Shown here one piece after another: positions 4,572 to 6,626 of a stretch of 6,626 nt of DNA. A model generated the notes under the pieces. That model was not told where the DNA came from. It saw only the letters and a program-made list of their open reading frames with translations, and ran no database searches. A program made the translations under genes and the position numbers. The stretch covers positions 1 through 6,626 of the forward strand of contig WGCB01000296.1 of the NCBI GenBank assembly GCA_015494005.1. The letters are read 5' to 3'. This DNA is from Caldilineaceae bacterium (GTDB lineage Bacteria > Chloroflexota > Anaerolineae > Caldilineales > Caldilineaceae). The stretch's first letter is position 1, and each line of letters starts with the position of its first letter.

Positions 4572-6626
4572 TCATTGGCCCAGGTAGTGGCTGAGGTTCA
4601 CCAGGAGCTTCTTGCCATCCTCAGTCATGGACGTGGGTCCGGCGTTGTAGCCCCACAGGGCGAAGGCACGGCTGCCTTGCACCTCCATCACCACCGGGTA
4701 GTGATCCTGGTCTCTCTTCTCCCGAGCGATAGGCGTGACTCCCTTCACCAGCTCAGGGATGTAGACCCCCAGCTCCTTCAGGGGTTTCGGATAGAGTTGC
4801 ACCAGGGGATCCTTGGGATCCACCGGGATGGCCAGGGGCTCGTTCCAGAAGGTCGTGGCCGGCGCCACCGCATACACCTCGTTGTTGTTGGAGAACCAGG
4901 TCTGGCCGTAGTTGATGAAGAGGTTGAGCTCGGCGAAGAGAGCAGCGCCCCCCTCCCCCAGCCCCAGGACCGGGATGCCCCACTGGGCCAGGGTGGCTGC
5001 AGCATCCTTGTCATCGAAGTCGTAGTGATAGCCTGTCTCGGGCCCTACCAGGATCAGGGCGTAGGGCTGGAAGTTGGCCCGAGGCACCTCCGCCAGGGTC
5101 ATGAGATCCACCACCCAGCCATTCTCCTCCAGCAGCTTCTCGTAGTCCAGGGCTGTGTCCAGGTCCTCGTTCCAGAGGTAGACCGCCCGAGGGCGCACGT
5201 TGAAGCCGGTGTGGGCGTAGCGCAGGAAGGTCTCGCCGCTGTTGTTTGTGCCGCTGGCCACCAGCTTCACCGTGAAGCCGCCCGGCTCCCGCACGAAGAG
5301 GGTGTTGGCGTAGAGACCGTCGTCCGCCTTGCCGTCCCCGTGCTTGCCGTCATCGTAGAGCTGCAGGAAGGCCGTCTCGCTGGCCCCTGCCGCCGAGGCC
5401 TGGCGAGGGCCGATGCCCGGCCCGGCGATGAGGGCGAAGACGTCCGCCTGGCTCTCGCCGATGGGCTCGCGGTCCGTGAGCACGCCGTAGATGGTCACGT
5501 CCTGGTACGGGGTGTGCTGGGCCGGGTCGCCCCCCACCGCGGCGATGAGGGTGGTGACCGTCTTGCCCGAGAGCATGAAGTGGTACTCGGCCGTGGGCTT
5601 GAGGATGCGGATGCGCACGGTCCACAGGCCCGCCGGCGGGTTGTCCACCACCAGCTGGTGATGGGTGTCGCCCCGCCGCTCCGCGTCCGGCGTCACGGCC
5701 TTGCCGCTGGGATCCTCCAGGAGCAGGGCCAGATAGCCCAGGGGATCGTTCCAGTTCAGGGTGAAGATGGCCTGGGGCAGCCCCTTGTCCACCGCCACCT
5801 GGAACTCGATGGTCTGTTGCTCCTGGGCAGAGCCGGTGCGCTCGGCCAGGCGCTGCAGGCCGTGGGTCAGCTCGCCCACCGCGATGTAGGTCTCGGCCAG
5901 GCGGTTGGGCAGGGTGTTGGGGATGACCAGAGGAGGCCCGGCGCTGAGGCTGGCCGGGGAGACGCCCGCGGAGGTCGCCGCGCTGGGCGGGTTCACGTCC
6001 ACGTAGAAGTACTGGCCATGCTTGGCCCCAGCGATGCTCTGAAGCAGGGTCTTGTCCGCCCCCTCGCCCAGGGCCACGGTGTGGACCACCGCGTCGGTGA
6101 TGCTGGCCTCCACGTCGGCCCAGTAGGGCGCCACGTTCTCCCAGCCGTCGCTGAGGAGCACCAGGGACCAGTCGTGGTCTGGGTCTCCGCTGCTGGTGAG
6201 CTCGCCGTAGCCCTGCTGGACGCCCTGGCCCAGGGCTGTGGTGCCCGAGGGGCTCAGGCCGTTGATGGCCGAGATGGCGTTGTTGCGCACCGTGTCCGTG
6301 GAGATGACCGTCAGCGGGAAGTCGGTGCTGGCGCTGCTGGCGAAGCTGGTCACGCCGATGGCGTCCCCATCGTTGAGGAAGTCCACGAAGGCGCTGGCCG
6401 CGTTCTGGGCGGCCTCCATCTTACCGTCACTAGACATGCTGCCCGAGCGATCCAGCACGATGACCTCATCGTTGGGCGACTTGGCCAGGTAGTAGACGGC
6501 TTTGGGCTCCGTGTCGCTCCCCACGCCGGAGAGGGTCACTTTCAGATCGTAGTAGGCGATGGAGCCCTTGGTGGGCGGATCCACCACCAGGAAGGTGGTG
6601 TCCGCGGCGGGGTAGACGGAGAGGAC
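4572..6626 (-). CDS. Large CLCA-like VWA-domain protein with C-terminal amidotransferase-like domain (5' end outside window)
   Basis: The frame stays open to the window edge (684 sense codons), so the N-terminus is missing; the GTG near 6587 is an internal Val codon. Residues below count from 6587. A von Willebrand factor A domain (about 40-197) has an intact MIDAS: D46, S48 and S50 in DRSGSMSS, T116 in SGTTALG, and D147 in LLSDGWEN. A beta-sandwich region follows (about 255-345, with FTLNWNDPLGYLALLLEDPSG), then an Ig-like domain (about 355-465) with LYDDGKHGDGKADDGLYAN, the choice-of-anchor-X type motif also seen in CLCA proteins. The order VWA, LAERTG...QQTIEF linker, sandwich, DDG domain parallels animal calcium-activated chloride channel regulators. 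The C-terminus (about 467-671) resembles a class I glutamine amidotransferase/DJ-1 fold (ALILVGPETGYH, IPVLGLGEGGAALF), with Glu where the nucleophile Cys would be. It is probably secreted or surface-exposed, with the signal peptide in the missing part. It converges with the operon on the other strand. Confidence 0.9.
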   Translation of the reverse strand, partial: VLSVYPAADTTFLVVDPPTKGSIAYYDLKVTLSGVGSDTEPKAVYYLAKSPNDEVIVLDRSGSMSSDGKMEAAQNAASAFVDFLNDGDAIGVTSFASSASTDFPLTVISTDTVRNNAISAINGLSPSGTTALGQGVQQGYGELTSSGDPDHDWSLVLLSDGWENVAPYWADVEASITDAVVHTVALGEGADKTLLQSIAGAKHGQYFYVDVNPPSAATSAGVSPASLSAGPPLVIPNTLPNRLAETYIAVGELTHGLQRLAERTGSAQEQQTIEFQVAVDKGLPQAIFTLNWNDPLGYLALLLEDPSGKAVTPDAERRGDTHHQLVVDNPPAGLWTVRIRILKPTAEYHFMLSGKTVTTLIAAVGGDPAQHTPYQDVTIYGVLTDREPIGESQADVFALIAGPGIGPRQASAAGASETAFLQLYDDGKHGDGKADDGLYANTLFVREPGGFTVKLVASGTNNSGETFLRYAHTGFNVRPRAVYLWNEDLDTALDYEKLLEENGWVVDLMTLAEVPRANFQPYALILVGPETGYHYDFDDKDAAATLAQWGIPVLGLGEGGAALFAELNLFINYGQTWFSNNNEVYAVAPATTFWNEPLAIPVDPKDPLVQLYPKPLKELGVYIPELVKGVTPIAREKRDQDHYPVVMEVQGSRAFALWGYNAGPTSMTEDGKKLLVNLSHYLGQ

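Noticed and set aside
6585..6587. GTG as the start of the VWA gene
   Set aside because: The frame is open for 13 more codons to the window edge, there is no ribosome binding site, and no signal peptide follows, so this is an internal Val codon.

Overview
The window is high-GC bacterial chromosomal DNA with strong G/C preference at third codon positions, short intergenic gaps and translationally coupled genes. The signal peptidase has the compact Ser/Lys spacing typical of Gram-positive and deep-branching bacteria. The gene mix (AlbA_2/HATPase regulator, a possible NHLP-clan small protein, a giant VWA protein) would fit an environmental lineage such as Chloroflexota. That placement is an impression, not a result.

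Layout. Positions 1-70 hold a large hairpin plus T-run that looks like the terminator of an upstream gene. It overlaps the longest possible start of the first gene, so the start at 97 is preferred. 97-1470 (+) encodes an AlbA_2 / HATPase_c_4 (RecG-like helicase-related) regulator with a C-terminal winged helix. 1471-1751 is a non-coding, AT-richer regulatory stretch. It carries a perfect 36-bp direct repeat, eleven TTGGG motifs all on the + strand (the last just inside the next ORF), and a good extended -10 promoter (TATAAT at 1694-1699).

That promoter should drive a four-gene + strand operon: type I signal peptidase (lepB, 1752-2663), deoxyribose-phosphate aldolase (deoC, 2715-3455), a 97-aa protein of unknown function (3455-3748) and an MBL-fold metallo-hydrolase (3745-4473). 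The last three genes are separated by 1- and 4-base overlaps. The operon ends in a textbook rho-independent terminator (4491-4525). Facing it on the - strand is the 3' part of a very large gene (4572-6626, 5' end outside the window). It encodes a VWA-domain protein whose domain order resembles animal CLCA proteins, with a C-terminal class I glutamine amidotransferase/DJ-1-like domain.

The operon genes do not form an obvious single pathway. lepB acts at the membrane and deoC in nucleoside catabolism, and the small protein/MBL pair has no assigned role. Points most worth a second look are the repeat/TTGGG regulatory region, the 97-aa protein, and the CLCA-like protein with an apparently non-catalytic amidotransferase-like domain.
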